A DNA stretch of 64,000 bases from assembly GCA_007449985.2 (NCBI GenBank), contig VIIQ02000614.1:62001-126000 (forward strand), given 5' to 3'. The translations under genes and the position numbers were made by a program. Position 1 is the stretch's first letter. Every line of letters begins with the position of its first letter. Below, piece after piece: positions 12,701-24,600 of this stretch. The notes under the pieces were generated by a model that was given only the letters and a program-made list of their open reading frames with translations, did not search any database and was not told the DNA's origin. The DNA comes from Desmodesmus armatus. Its lineage: Eukaryota; Chlorophyta; Chlorophyceae; Sphaeropleales; Scenedesmaceae.

Positions 12701-12910
12701 AGCAAGGCCTGGTGAGCCTGGAAAAGGTCATCTGCAACGCGACCCACGTTCAGGAGATGCTCCAAATCCTGACCAGCCTCTTGCAGATTAAACCCCTCCA
12801 AGGGCAGGACAAGGGCCTGGTGCTGCAAGCTTTCAATGCGTGACGTAAGGTTGGTGCGGAGCTGCTGACAGTAGCCCATGGGCTGGCCAGCAGCTGGGCT
12901 GTTGTCCATT
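9775..12910 (-). repeat. Intragenic tandem amplification of about 700-bp units
   Basis: Unit 1 is about 9775-10470. Unit 2 is about 10475-10754 plus 12151-12605, interrupted by the mobile insert. A partial unit 3 covers about 12610-12910. Each complete unit holds an intron part, marked by GGGGCAAGGGGCAAAG and the CTTACCAACACTTGGTGG donor region, and a coding module rich in Leu and Gln. The units are similar enough to be recent. Confidence 0.8.
10755..12150. mobile_element. 1.4-kb non-autonomous DNA-transposon-like insertion
   Basis: The boundaries come from comparing unit 2 with unit 1, where TTGATTGCATTG runs directly into GAAAGAGAGGGCC at 10019-10046. In unit 2 those flanks are separated by 1,396 bases. 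The left end starts CGTCTCTGTTCCTGACAAC. The reverse complement of the right end starts CGTCCCTAAACTTGGCGAC, matching at 13 of 19 positions. Both ends are crowded with subterminal motifs: ACACGTGT, CCGTGT and GTACACGT at about 10770-10990 and 11900-12140, mostly in opposite orientation. An inverted pair around GTCTCAGACACGG is also present. No transposase reading frame is visible. A target-site duplication could not be resolved. The superfamily is not assigned. Confidence 0.75.
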
Positions 12911-14539
12911 CCACGATGGGATCACCAGAGCCAATCCTGTCTTGTGGTCGGTGCTTGTGGTTGCCGCTGATGTCGTGTTTCTTGTTCCACTCACCATCTG
13001 CTGCATGGATGAGGCGGTCTTGCTTTGTGTCCCTGACTTTGTAGGGTGTGCCAGCTGGCTGCCGATGGGCCTGTGAGTGCAATTGCCCACTCATATTGGC
13101 ACCGGTTTGCAAAGGTGACGGCTAAACTCTGAAAACTGTCGCTATGAGGCCTGAATGCTGCTTGATCGCGCTGACAGCTGTCCAGTTTTCCCAGGGGGAA
13201 ACACGTGTCGCACCCCAGCTGGAAGCAACTTGCCACAGTTCCTGGTTATGAGCACAGAATTTGTCTTCTAGTACTGAAAGTGGTTGTCTTCAGCCTTGTC
13301 GGCATCTCGGCTTTGTTCCCTCGAAACCCGCGCGCTGGGGTTCATTAAAACAACAGCGACACGCGCTGTTAATTGCGAGTGAAAGGCTTGAACTTGTGTT
13401 TGGGTGTTTTTGTGTGCGGAGGGCTTCTGACTGGACGGAGACACAGGCCCTGCTTGGGTGTGACTGGACTGCTGCGTGGCACAACTTGGCTGTACCTGGC
13501 TGGGGCTGCCATCCGAAAAATCTTCTCTGATTGTGCTTGTCTCCTCTGTTTGCACTGGGTGGCAGCCTTACAGGTACCACCGGTGGCATGCATCAGCCTG
13601 TAAACATATAGCTGCGTCTCCACAAAAAAAGCTTGCATCCTGCTTGCTGTCATGCTGGCGGTGTGGGGTCTGGCAGTCAAACCCAGGGCAGGACAGTGGC
13701 TTGCTTGCGTGAGGTAAGGAAGGACACCACATGAAAACACAGGTATGCACAAAAGGTCTCCATACCATCCTCCAGCAGGCACGTGCACGTTTCGTCGCCT
13801 GGTATCATGAACAAAGTTTTGTGTTAAACATTCAGCTCACCAGGCTGATACTGTCAAGCGTCTACTAGACGCCTTAGTAAGGCAAAATGGCAAGACAACA
13901 AGCCAAGTCGTGGCACAGCTTCTCCAGGAGGTCGGTGTCAATCTCTTGCCAACATGGCTGCGGAAGGGGCCCCCGGGGGGCTGCCACTGTTCAGCTAGCA
14001 GGCTACAGCAAACATCATGCTAGGGCTCCTGCCAGTCAGCAGTGCAGTCAACAAAGCAGGCAGCACACTGTGTTTTGGCAAAACTCGTCATCATCCAGAG
14101 CGTGTAGATGCTCAGCGCATCCAGTCTTTCACGTCCCACTGTGTTCTGTTGGGACCGCAACTTCATGCACAAGAATTCAACTTGGCATCTGGAAGTCAGT
14201 GAGTGTGAAGCTGCCACACCGACAGCCCTGAGGGGTCCTCACAGTACATCCAGCCAACAGCACCAGTGTTCAGCTGCACGGTGGTGAGTTCACACAATAC
14301 CCACACCGTTGACCTTTGTCGCTTTAGCTGGGCATATGTCAAGGGAAAGGCGTATGCGTGCAATCACGCTCGCGCTACGCTTTGTCTGACTGAGGGCTTT
14401 CACTAACTGCATATCTTGACTGGTGGACACCGACAAACTACATGTGTCAATGCCGTGTGTGGATGCCCGCTGTATATTGCAAAGACCTGCAGGTCAGTGC
14501 CAGCCTGAGTGCGACAATAATTTGGCTGCTAGGCACAGC

Positions 14540-14637
14540 TGCAGCCAGGGGGCTGCAAGCGGGGCCGACGGGACGACAGCTTGCGGGGCGGCTATGGCGG
14601 CGACTGCAGGGGCAAGTGGGGCGGCGGCGGCGACCCT
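14540..14637 (+). pseudogene. Degenerate fragment of the U2AF small subunit Gly/Arg tail
   Basis: The DNA from about 14560 reads GGCCGACGGGACGACAGC and then GGCGGCTATGGCGGCGAC. It parallels the U2AF last exon at about 1115-1210 (GGCCGTCGGGATGACGGC and GGCGGCTATGGCGGTGAC). The frame is broken, so no protein is expected. Together with the fragment at 7217-7275, it suggests that an old duplicate of the U2AF gene was broken up in this region. Chance similarity between Gly/Arg-coding repeats is the main alternative. Confidence 0.45.
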
Positions 14638-14918
14638 GCATGCCATGCGGGCCCACGATGGGCTGTGACGGCCTTTACTGCTGTAGCACATCAAGCAGGT
14701 CCAACGGTCATAGATTACCTGTGTGTTGTGTGCTGCTTGTATCAAGGGTGCATGTGCCTCCGTGCCACAGCTTACAGGCTAGATGTAACCACCGGAGCAC
14801 TCTGAGGCAATCATTCATTATGAGAGACAGTGTCATGCTTTCGGACTGATGTCCGATCCGATCAGCCTTTTGCTTGATACGGTTTGTACACGTTGGAGGA
14901 GGAGGGGGGGAGGGTGAG

Positions 14919-14973
14919 TGTGGTGGTGGTGGTGGTGGTGGTGGTGGGTGTGTGTGTTGGGGGGGGGGGGGGG
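14919..14973. repeat. (TGG)n/(TG)n microsatellite followed by a G15 run
   Basis: About nine TGG units pass into TG units and then 15 consecutive G at 14959-14973. It is a likely site for assembly error and for G-quadruplex formation. Confidence 0.9.
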
Positions 14974-15368
14974 AGACCAGCAGGGAAGGTTGGCATTGAC
15001 TGCAGGTTTCTTAGCTGTTACATTACATGAATTCACAGGCGTTCGGCCAGATCAAGTGGTTTAGGGGTTCAACCCAGCATACCTCAGCATGCAGCACAGA
15101 AGGGCGAGAGCAAGCCACATCTCCCATTCAGCCAGGGAGAGCTTACTATATCACAGAAATATTTCAAAGGAGTCCGCGGGTCTGTTTTGTTTCTTTGCTG
15201 CTGTGTCGTTGTCGCGAGCAAACAGCAGCTCTGTCCCTGCCCAGCAGGCTCTTCCGGGCTACACTCAACCTTGGACTATGTACTGAACATCCATGAGCTC
15301 CTGGCAGGGGCCCCTGTAGCTGGTGTACCTGTGTCCCCCTGCTGCCTCCTGGTGATTGTCCTGGACAC

Positions 15369-18300
15369 ATGGCAAGCGCTCCAGCATGGAAGAGCATGCA
15401 GGTAAGGTGGATTCAATGCTGCAGTGATTACAACAGCTGTTGTACGTGTCCTCTGGGGCGTCCTCATTCGCCAAGGTTCTGCTGACGAGGGCGTGCATGC
15501 AGGGGGTGGTGGTGCTGTTCTACTGTCATGTTGCATGTGCCTGGGCTAGGGGTCAGCAGGATGTGGGGCAGATTTCCAGTCTTATTCGCATTGTCGTTGG
15601 CAGCAGAGGACCAGGGAATGGCAGACAGCCCAGCTGACGTCAGATGCATACCGCAGCAGTCCGTCCACTCCACCCCTGCACCCCTACCTAGATAAGGCTG
15701 TGCAGTCCAGTCGCATCTGGGGTGGTCGTAGATGTGTACAGGATGTTTGGGAGGCTCATAATGCCCCTGCAGCAGGAGGGTCAGAATTTGCTCCTGTTAG
15801 CACAGCCACCCTTTTGCGCAACAGCAGAGCCAACAGCAGACACCCCTTCCCTCCCCTTGTCTGTTCCGCAGGGCCCCCGCCGTGTGCAGGCAGAGTACAA
15901 GCACCTGAACTCAGACATACGGCAGAACAAGTTTGGGTTCATCAAGGAGCTGTCCCTGCCCAGCGATGACATGAACGTGTGGCACCTGAAGCTGTGGAAG
16001 TTTGATGATGACCTGCCGGGGGGCAAGCAGCTGAATGAAGATCTGCAGAGACTCAAGCAACAGTAAGCAAGATCCATCCTGCTGTTGCATATTCCTTTCC
16101 ACCCCTCATGGTTGAGTTGGACTTGGCAGTTGGTGCACCTTGAACTGCACTGTCTCCTGCAGTCAGTTGGGCTGTTCTGAAGGGGTCTTTTTGCATGAGC
16201 CAACAGCATCCGCAGATGTTGGTGCCTTGCTGCAGTGCTGTACAATGTTTGGCTGGATGCTGCGCCTGAATAAGTGGTGGCAGCTGTCGGTGTAAGCAGT
16301 CGTGTATGGCGCCTAGCCCTCGTTTGAACAATGGGTGGCCTGGGACTGAGTCCATGCTGTGCTGTGTCCTGCAGGTATGGTCAGGACTACCTGCTGATGG
16401 AGATCAAGTTCCCAGATGACTACCCCCACAAACCCTTCTTTGTGAGGCTGGTGTCACCCAGGTCAGTGGCAGCGATAGGGCGCAGTGTGCATGGGGGGGG
16501 GGTTGGGTTGATGGTTCACATATCATGGACTGCTGCCTGCTGGGGGCCGGTGGAGGCCGTATCAAGAGGTGCTTTGCCTGCATTTGGGTAGCAGGGGTGT
16601 TTGCCAGAGCATGCTAAGTATCCGGGTTGGCAGCCTGTGAAGGGCCAAGAACAATGTTGCCAGCAGCATTCTCCACACTATGCAGCTGTTGGCGTCATCA
16701 TCATGTCTTCTTTGTGCCTCTGCTCACTCCTGCAGGTGTGTGATGTACACGGGTCACGTGACTGCTGGAGGGTCCATCTGCCTGGAGGCCCTGACCTGCA
16801 GCGGCACCCCTGGCAGCTGGCAGCCTGACTTCACAGTGGAGAGCCTCATGAACGTCATTGTCATCAACATGGTGAGTGAGAATGACACAGGCAGCTGGGT
16901 TTACTTGGCTGTTGCGTGTGTGGCCAGCCGGTGGGGTTCCGCCCCCCCTGTACCTAACAAAAAAAGGAGAGAGAATGACACAGACAAGCACACGTTTTCA
17001 CAGCTGCACATGCAATGTGTAGTTTTCAAGCAGCTAGCTGCACATGTGCTTGGTGGGGTGCCGGTCTCCGTCAGTATCTCACCTTGCCCATGCCTCCAGA
17101 CAGGACAGCGTCGTCTCATGCATTCAGCGCAGCCCTGCATGTTTGTCGGCTGAAGAGCTTGTATGCTGCTAATGTGTCTGTGCCTGCAGATCGACTGCCC
17201 AGTGACGTACGTGCAGACAGCCACAGGGCCAGGTGGGCGGTCAGGGCCCCTGCGCATCGACTTCAGCCGGGGCAGCCCCATCCGCGGCTACTCCTCGGAC
17301 GAGGCAGTAGCAGCCTTCCAGCGCACACTGGCCAACCACCAACGCTTTGGCTGGGGCCATGGGGACGACAATAAGGGCAATAAGGGCAGTGGGAAGCAAA
17401 GCGGCGCTGCTGCTGCTGCAGCGGCTGCGGGTGGGGGCGGGGCTGCAGGGCAGTATCTGCTCCTTCCGAATGGGCCACCACCTGGATTTGGTATGGGAGG
17501 GTCAAGCGCCGCAGCCGCCGCCGCATATGCAGCAGGGATCTCTGTGAGGACACTTCCCAGCGCCCGCAGCACGAACCCACCATCAGGAGGTGCAGCAGCT
17601 GTGCTGACGGCAGCAAAAAGAATGCTGGGTGGTGCAGCGGCAGCAGCGGCAGCAGGGGTGCCAGGGGCAGCACCCCCACCACCAGCAGCAGCAGACCAGG
17701 CACAGGGGCCAACTGGGGGCACCGGCGGGACGCGAAAGCAGGCTCCCGCGGCCGCGCCGCCTCTTCGCAGGATGAAGTTGTGGCATGGAGGACCCAGCTC
17801 TCACACTGCTGATGTCGTGGACTTGACAGGCACCGCACCAGCAGCAGCAGCAGCAGCGCCACCAGCAGCAACACCGGCAGCAGCAGCGGCAGCAGCAGGA
17901 GGTGGTAGCGATGCTGGTGATGGTGGTGGCGGCCAGCAGGGCAGGCAGAAGCGCCGCAAGCCCAGTCAGCCAGCCAGCAGCCAGGCAGCTGTGATAGACC
18001 TCTGCGATTCTGATGACGACAGCGATGGTGTCTGCATCTTACCAGCAGGAAAGGCACCAGCAAGAGATCCACGGCGTGCAGCAGCGGCAGGGGGGTCAGC
18101 ATCAGCTCGGCGTGCAGCAGTGGTGGCGGCAGCAGCAGGGGGGCCAGCAGCACGTGCACCACCACCATCAGCAGCAGCAGCAAGGGCAGGGGGTCCAGCA
18201 GGGAATGTACCGGCGGCGGCCGCAGCAGCAGGGGCGGGGGATGCGGCTGGGCGAGCAGCAGCAGCAGCGGGTCGCTCCTCTGTGCCAGAAAGGAAGACGA

Positions 18301-21300
18301 AGCCGGCGCCGGCAGCTGCTGTGGTGGTTGTTGCTGATGACTCAGACGATGACTCAGTGCAGCCCAGGCTGGTGTCATCTCCCCCCCAAGGCAGCGTAGG
18401 GCACCTCTTCACCAGCAGCAGCAGCAGCAGGATGTGCAGGGCAGCAGGCCGCAGCGGCAGGCTGCGGTTGCTGCACGCCAAGCCATGAGCCCGCCAACAC
18501 GGTCTCAATCAGCCAGTGCCAAGCAGCAGCGGCATGCAGCAATACTGGCCAGCGTCAAGGCAGCACAACAGCAGTTGATGGCCCAGATGGCAGGAGCACC
18601 GGCAGCAGCAGCAGGAGGTGGCGGTGGGGCGGCAGCAGCAGCCGGAGCATCCACCAAAGTTGCAAAGGTGAAGGCCGCACTCGCCAAGCGGCGTGGCAGC
18701 AGGTCCAACCCCCAGGCAGCAGCAGCAGCAGCGGTCCCTGTGCCCCACCTTGAGGTGTCAGCAGCAGTGCAGGAGCAGGTGGTGGTGGGTGGCGGCAATG
18801 GTGTCCCCAAGGTGCAGCTGGAGCTGGAGCTGCCGGCACACTGGGACTACAGGTTCCCCATGCAGCGCGACAGTGAGTGGCTGGCTGGCAACGCCTTGTA
18901 GCAGTGTTGACAGTGGGAAGGGGGGGCATGTGGGGTCACGGCTGGGCAGATGTGATAAGGGTAGTCACACCAGTGTTGAGACTGCAGTGACCACTCCATC
19001 CAGATAGGGTACTGTAGCTTCAATTCTCCCTTCTCTCCACTTTTCGCCTCCTGCAGCCATCCTGCTGTCTGTGTGTGGCTGCCCCTCCTCCCTTTTCTCT
19101 TTCTTTCCCTTCGTCCATATCTGCCTCCCTTCTTTTCCCTTTGTCATGCAACCAATGCAAAACATCAATCTTCTGCCCCTCACCTGCCCCTTCCCTCCCT
19201 GCCTCCTCCTCCTGTCCTGCAGCTATCCGCTTCATCGAGCTGCCTTTGGATCGCAACCCAGCAGGGGGCTCAGCCCTCCCTCAGGACCCCCTAGAGCTTG
19301 CCGCAGCAGCAGCAGGTGTGGATGAGAACAACGTGGCTATGCTGACTCAGCAGGGCCTGAGCAGGGCTGATGCACTGGCAGCACTGCTGCTGGAGCTGCA
19401 GGATGGGGCCAGTGGAGGAGACCCCCTGCTGCGTGCTGTGACCTGCATGGACCTTGGGGTGCGGCCAAGGTGTGGGCTGACATGCAGCCGCTGAGGGATG
19501 TGGACGGGGTGCTGCAGGCCTCTGAGGTGGGTGAGGGGCGGGAAGGACTGGTGGCAGGGTTGAGGGGGACGGGGGCAGGGTGGGTGGTAGGGTGAAGCAA
19601 GGTATGGCTGTTGAAGTGCACTGGACACTCCACATATACACTGCAATGCAAGCATTCTTGTGATGACCGCTTGGTGCATGGTGTCTATATCTGGGCAGTC
19701 ATATTGTGCTGAAGCTTCTGGCAATCAGCCAGCTCTTGCCTGTGTTATTCGTCGTGGGCCCCTTGTCTTGCACCCTACTTGCTGATGCACGATGTGCTGC
19801 CATGTGCCATGTGTTGTGCCATGTTTCTCAGGCTGAGGCGAACGCGCAGGCCTTGGCGCAGGAGGCTGAGCGCATCCTGCAGCTGCTCACCAACTCAGGC
19901 GGCGGCAAGCTCACACGGCAGAAGGTGAGAGCAGAGCTGACTCAGTATTGAGTATATACTTTTGCACATACTTTTGCAGGCCTGTCATGGGCATGGCATG
20001 TCAATGCACAGCATGCACATGTTGAAGCGTTTGTGTGTAAGTGTGTGTTGTGCTGACACTGAGCTTGACTTCATAGTACACAGCCTTGACACCCTGTTGA
20101 GTATACCAGCAGTCAAGCATGTGGCGCGTACGTGTGTGTATACAGAATAGGTGCACGTGGGTCCCATCAAGACAATTGCAAAGAATCAAATTGTGTTGCT
20201 GCCATCCCCCAGGTGATCAAGGTGGAGCGCATCCAGCACGCCAAGCTGTGGCGGCGCTTTGCGCTCAGGAGGAGCGAGCTGCTCGACGCACGCGGCAGGG
20301 CAGGTGAGCAGCGCTTTGCATGCTGTGCTGTGCTGCGCAGCTTGGTTTGGTTACGGCAACTGTGCGCTATGTGACTGTGTTTCTGGCTTGAGTTGTGGAT
20401 GCCAATCTTGAGATGCATTGTTGCTATGGGTAGGTCCTACTGGATGTGTGTTGCTGTTGAGCCGCCGTCTGCATCCACGATTCCTGAACTTACTCAGCCA
20501 TGGCTGTGCTTGTCTAGCCGTGTCTGTGCTTATGCTGCAGCATGTTTTTGTCTACTGCTGCCTACAGGCCTCAATGAGCGGATGCTGTTCCATGGCACAA
20601 GCCCAGGTATGTCTTGGTGGCTGCATTCAACACAACTATGCTGGGTTGAGTCGCAGAGGCAGCAGCCGTAATGCGTAGTACATGAGTCATTAATAGGAGA
20701 TGTGCATACAGCAACACCTTGCTTACATCGTTTCTGCATTCGTCGGGTTCCAGATATGCAGTCCCACGGGTCAGCTGTTCTTGGTGCTGTGCATTGCACC
20801 TGTAACTTTTGACCTCTGCTGTAGTGCTGTGTCCTGACCCTGCTGACGTGCCGTGCTGTGCTGTGCTGGCTTGTGGACCGCAGGCACGGCTGACAGGATT
20901 GTGCAGGAGGGCTTTGACATGCGGCTGGTCAACCATTCCAGTGCCTACGGCAACGGCGTGTACTTTGCAGGTGGGTGACACTCCTACAGCACAGGCACGG
21001 TATCTTGTTGATGGGTGCGCTTTCCACATGTTGTCAAGCCCATCCCTAACAAGTTGAACACTTGTCCACAAGTCACTCGCTGCGGTGCCACCAGACAAAC
21101 CTCTTGGATCATATGCCCAAACAGGGGCCCTGTGTTGTTGTTGCCACCAGATGCACTAAGCTTGTTGTGTGTCACGTCTGCTACACCGTGTGTTGCTGTT
21201 CTGCAGACCACAGCAGCACAGCCTACGACTACTGCTTGCGGCCAGACAACGCAGCTGCAGCACAGGGCTTTGGCGCTGGGGGTGCAGCAGGGTGGGCACG

Positions 21301-21658
21301 CATGGCCATGCCACCACCCCCAGGGCTCATGGGCGGGCCTGCAGCATTCATGGCAGCCATGGGGCTGCAAACCATGGGTGGCAACGTCACTGTCACAACC
21401 AACACGTTTGTGAACGGGGTGCAAGTGGGGCATACGCATGTCAACCAGCAAGGAGGACCGGTGTACAAGATGGTGATAGCTCGGGTGGCACTGGGGCAGC
21501 AGGCAGTGGGGCAGGCAGGCATGCGGCGGCCCCCTGACGGCTATGACAGCGTCAACAGCGGCAGGGCGGGGCATGCAACAGCCAGTAACCCCTACTGCCA
21601 TGTCATTTTTGACAACGATCAGGCCTACCCTGAGTACCTGGTCACGCTGAGGCCCTAG
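15369..21658 (+). CDS. UBC (E2-like) plus PARP catalytic domain fusion protein
   Basis: Exons: 15369-15401 (tentative first exon), 15872-16062, 16375-16461, 16736-16871, 17190-18872, 19223-19526, 19832-19924, 20213-20303, 20568-20606, 20884-20970, 21207-21658; about 1,065 residues. Residues about 12-175 form a UBC fold close to the UBE2Q type, with KFPDDYPHKPFFVRL and a candidate catalytic Cys in TAGGSICLEAL. A low-complexity Ala/Gln/Gly region of about 500 residues follows. The C-terminus is a tankyrase-like PARP domain with LFHGTSP (His), YGNGVYFA (Tyr) and AYPEYLVTL (Glu), the H-Y-E triad of active ADP-ribosyl polymerases. A nuclear role in ADP-ribosylation is inferred. Two single-base losses are needed for continuity: one in C7 at 18381-18387, one near 19465. 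All other junctions keep phase. Splice-site consensus supports every exon but the first. Confidence 0.88.
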
Positions 21659-24600
21659 GGGTTCAGACCCTGGGGGTGGGGGTGTTGGCGACAGCAGCGT
21701 CAGAGGTCAGTGGCAGCAGCGGCAGCTTTGCACTGTGGTGCCTGGGGCCACGAATGTTGTTCTGGTGTTTGCTTTGCACAGTAGGCAGGTTGACAGCAGG
21801 TGCAGATGTTTGACTCGGATACATATACCATTGCAAAGTTTGGGAGCTTGAGAGCTGGTTTTGTGCAGCCATGCAGAGTCATTGACTGTCCAGTCGGCAG
21901 GTGTTCAGGATTGAGAGGCCACAGAGGCGATTGCACCTGTTGTTGGCAGCGTGCTGGTGTGCAGTTCTGGGCAAAAGGCAAGGTGTACACGTAGCCTGAG
22001 AGCTGGCTAGGCAGCCATGCACCTGTGGTGTGTTGTTCCTGTGTGTGATGGTGTGACTGGCATACAATGCACCGCAGCCCAACCCATCACACTACGGGTA
22101 TTGAGGGACAGGGCATCAGGCCCCATTGGCCACACACACACACAGTGTTCCACTATATGGAGTGTGTCGAGTATGATGTACAGTTGCGCTTGTTGGGCGC
22201 GTTGTGGATATCTGGTGAATTATTGCCGCGGCACGGTATCGAGTGAATGGAGTGGGTACTTGCCACCCTATGATGAGCTGGTTGATGCCCTGGTCAGTGA
22301 GTCATGTTTGTTGTAGTAAGATCGCAGAGGCTGAAGCTGGACAGTTAGTCATGTTTGGTCATCAAAGTAGTCAAAAGTGCTGGGATTTCGCAATACATTG
22401 TTCTGATCACTTGACAGCATGACCTGCAGACCCGATACCAGTGACAGTCATTTACAATACACCTACAGGGACACCACCTGCTGCAGACTCCCATTGCCCA
22501 AAAGGCCAACGGTGATGGTACGCATGCGCATGTACAGGCCAGTGCTGATGGCAACATGGAACTCTTGCGGCCAACATAATCACTTTCATACACCAACTCG
22601 ACAGCAGCAGCAAAACCAGTGAGAGCCAGTACGAATAAAGCTACACGCTCCAGGCAAGCACTGAATACTGGTAAGACCGAGACCGTGACTGGGAACCACA
22701 GTGTTGTCTGCAAGCTTTCCAAAGCGCATTGGACTTGTGGTGGTGTCGACAATGCACAACCAACCCTTGCACACAGTGAGGCCTATGCTCAGAGGTCAAC
22801 AAGACAGCCAGGCAAAAGCAAGCCACGTGCAATGACAGCGGGTGCAGCTATGTCAGACACTACCTTGACAAACTGACGTGCTGGAATTGGTGTTGTACAC
22901 TTGCACCTCCTGTACCAGCAGTCTGCTGGACGCCGGGGGAACACGACAGACACTTGAACAGTCCCTGAGCAGCAAACTGCAGGCCCCGTTTGATAGGTCT
23001 GGTCCCGCAGCATTGTAGAAGCCATACAACAAGGTGCATGCAGGAGCGCATGTGTTGGCGGTGTGCTGGGCACAAGCTGCCACAGTTGCAAGGCACCAAC
23101 CACAACAGTCAGGAAATGCCGCAAGCCCTTTCTTGTGTGTTTCAGTCTAGACTGTATACGATGAACAGGCCACCACAGGAAACATTACCTGCCTGAACAA
23201 CCACGCTGCGCTCAACCCCCTGGCGATACAGCCAGCAACAGTGGTGCACAGGCCTGGCAATGGCTCACAGCCTGGCACCTGGTTGCACAGGGGCTCAATC
23301 AACAAGCCTGCAAGTGTATGGATGGTTTCAATGGCAATGCGCAACCCGCAAGCCTGCACGCACCAACGTATGCAGCCGCCAGAGGCTGCAGCATTGCAGC
23401 AGCTGCTGCTGGGCCACACCACATAGAACACACCACACGCTGATGTCCCCACGCCACACACACGATGCACACGCTGACGGCAGCACAAGACACTGCACCC
23501 TGCACACTCTCAACTCCTGGCCCAGGGGACAACAAGGTTCATAAGACACACACAGTTAGTAGTGACCAGCAGCAGCTCCGTGCAACACCTGCAGCGATAG
23601 CGCGCCAGCACTGCAGCACACAGCACTGGACCGAGGGGTATATCGCCCCTATCAACCGTGACACACTCACATCTGCCTCAACACACTCGCCCACCAGCCA
23701 GCCTTTGCTACCCAACATCAAACCACCAACAGCAAGCAACCAGACATACCCCGCCCACAGCACACAGCTCGACACTACTACTAACAAATGCGGGCCGCAG
23801 CCCAAGTACAATGTGAAACACAGCAAGCCTCCCTCACACACAGGGAGAGATACCGTCTAGCACACCCTGCAGTCGAATCAGCTCCGCAGGATACGCCTGC
23901 AGAGCACACCGTCCCCAAGCCACACATGCATGCATCACACGATTGCCACAGCAAAATCTAGTGCAACCTGCCAGCATGTCACAGGTGCAAAAAGAAGCCC
24001 CCCAGCTGAAGTCTGAGACCAAACAACCACTGACACAGCACATGGCTGCCCACAGCTGCACAGCAGCAGAGCGATGCAGGCTGCACATCATCAGCTCCTT
24101 ACTCCCTGTCCACATCATGCACATCAACCCAGCTGGTACAGGGTCGCAGAAGAGCTGCATGCAGTGCCTGATGAGCCCTGCTGCACGCACACATCAGCCA
24201 AAGACAGTGCCTCCTTCACAATCCCACCCGACGCCCCTACTGGCCAAGGTCCATGTGGAACCCCACAACTGCCTTCCAAAAGCGTCCCTTGGGGACTGTC
24301 CCCAGACAGCCTGAAGGTGGCATGGCTTGGCTGCATGGCGGCAGCCACACGCAAGGCAACTGAGAGGCCGATAGACCATGTGAAGAAGCACAGTGCATGT
24401 GCACGGCTACAGACAAGCACCCACACCTACAGGGAATACTCCACACAGGCTTCAGAAGGGCCGTACCACAAGAGGGCCGTACCAGTCCATCTGCAGGGTA
24501 ATCAAGTCCCGCTGTGACAGATCCACACACTCAACTGAGGAGGCGAACACAGGCACAGTGGGTGACCTGACCTGACCGGCCACAAACACACCTGGCCGCA

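Larger units (their letters stand above)
9325..13095 (-). pseudogene. Decayed paralogue of the SAP/Cys-His gene
   Basis: Read on the minus strand, it begins near 13095 with a worn first SAP repeat (RDTKQDRLI against AKDTKQDLL in the intact gene), then a linker like that of the gene at 5106-6411 (RPQDRIGSGDPIVEW). Next come two to three copies of a new module, TTAQLLAYCQQLRTKL...HQALVLHLEG...EHLL. It ends at 9325 with a clear copy of the C-terminal domain (GKWSEVTGRQKG, GGHVWMQG, YIVPICVHHN). Three lesions are visible: an in-frame TAA at 9625-9627 inside the C-terminal domain, an 11-base insertion at 12875-12885 that shifts frame between the first linker and the module, and a 1.4-kb insert at 10755-12150. 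It might still be transcribed; an active gene with other splicing cannot be excluded. Confidence 0.75.
13113..15368. other. Non-coding stretch with a U2AF-like fragment and a simple repeat
   Basis: No gene is recognised on either strand. It contains the U2AF-tail-like fragment at 14540-14637 and the TGG/G15 tract at 14919-14973. The promoter of the UBC-PARP gene presumably lies in its last part. Confidence 0.4.

Noticed and set aside
17263..18378. Long minus-strand frame (371 codons) opposite the PARP gene
   Set aside because: It is the antisense of the GCA/CAG-rich exon, giving Leu/Pro-rich nonsense; the sense strand carries conserved UBC and PARP domains.
18390..18430. Micro-intron to explain the frame change in the PARP gene
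   Set aside because: GT...AG options are under 40 bases, too short; a missing C in the C7 run explains the shift and restores a coding-like frame.
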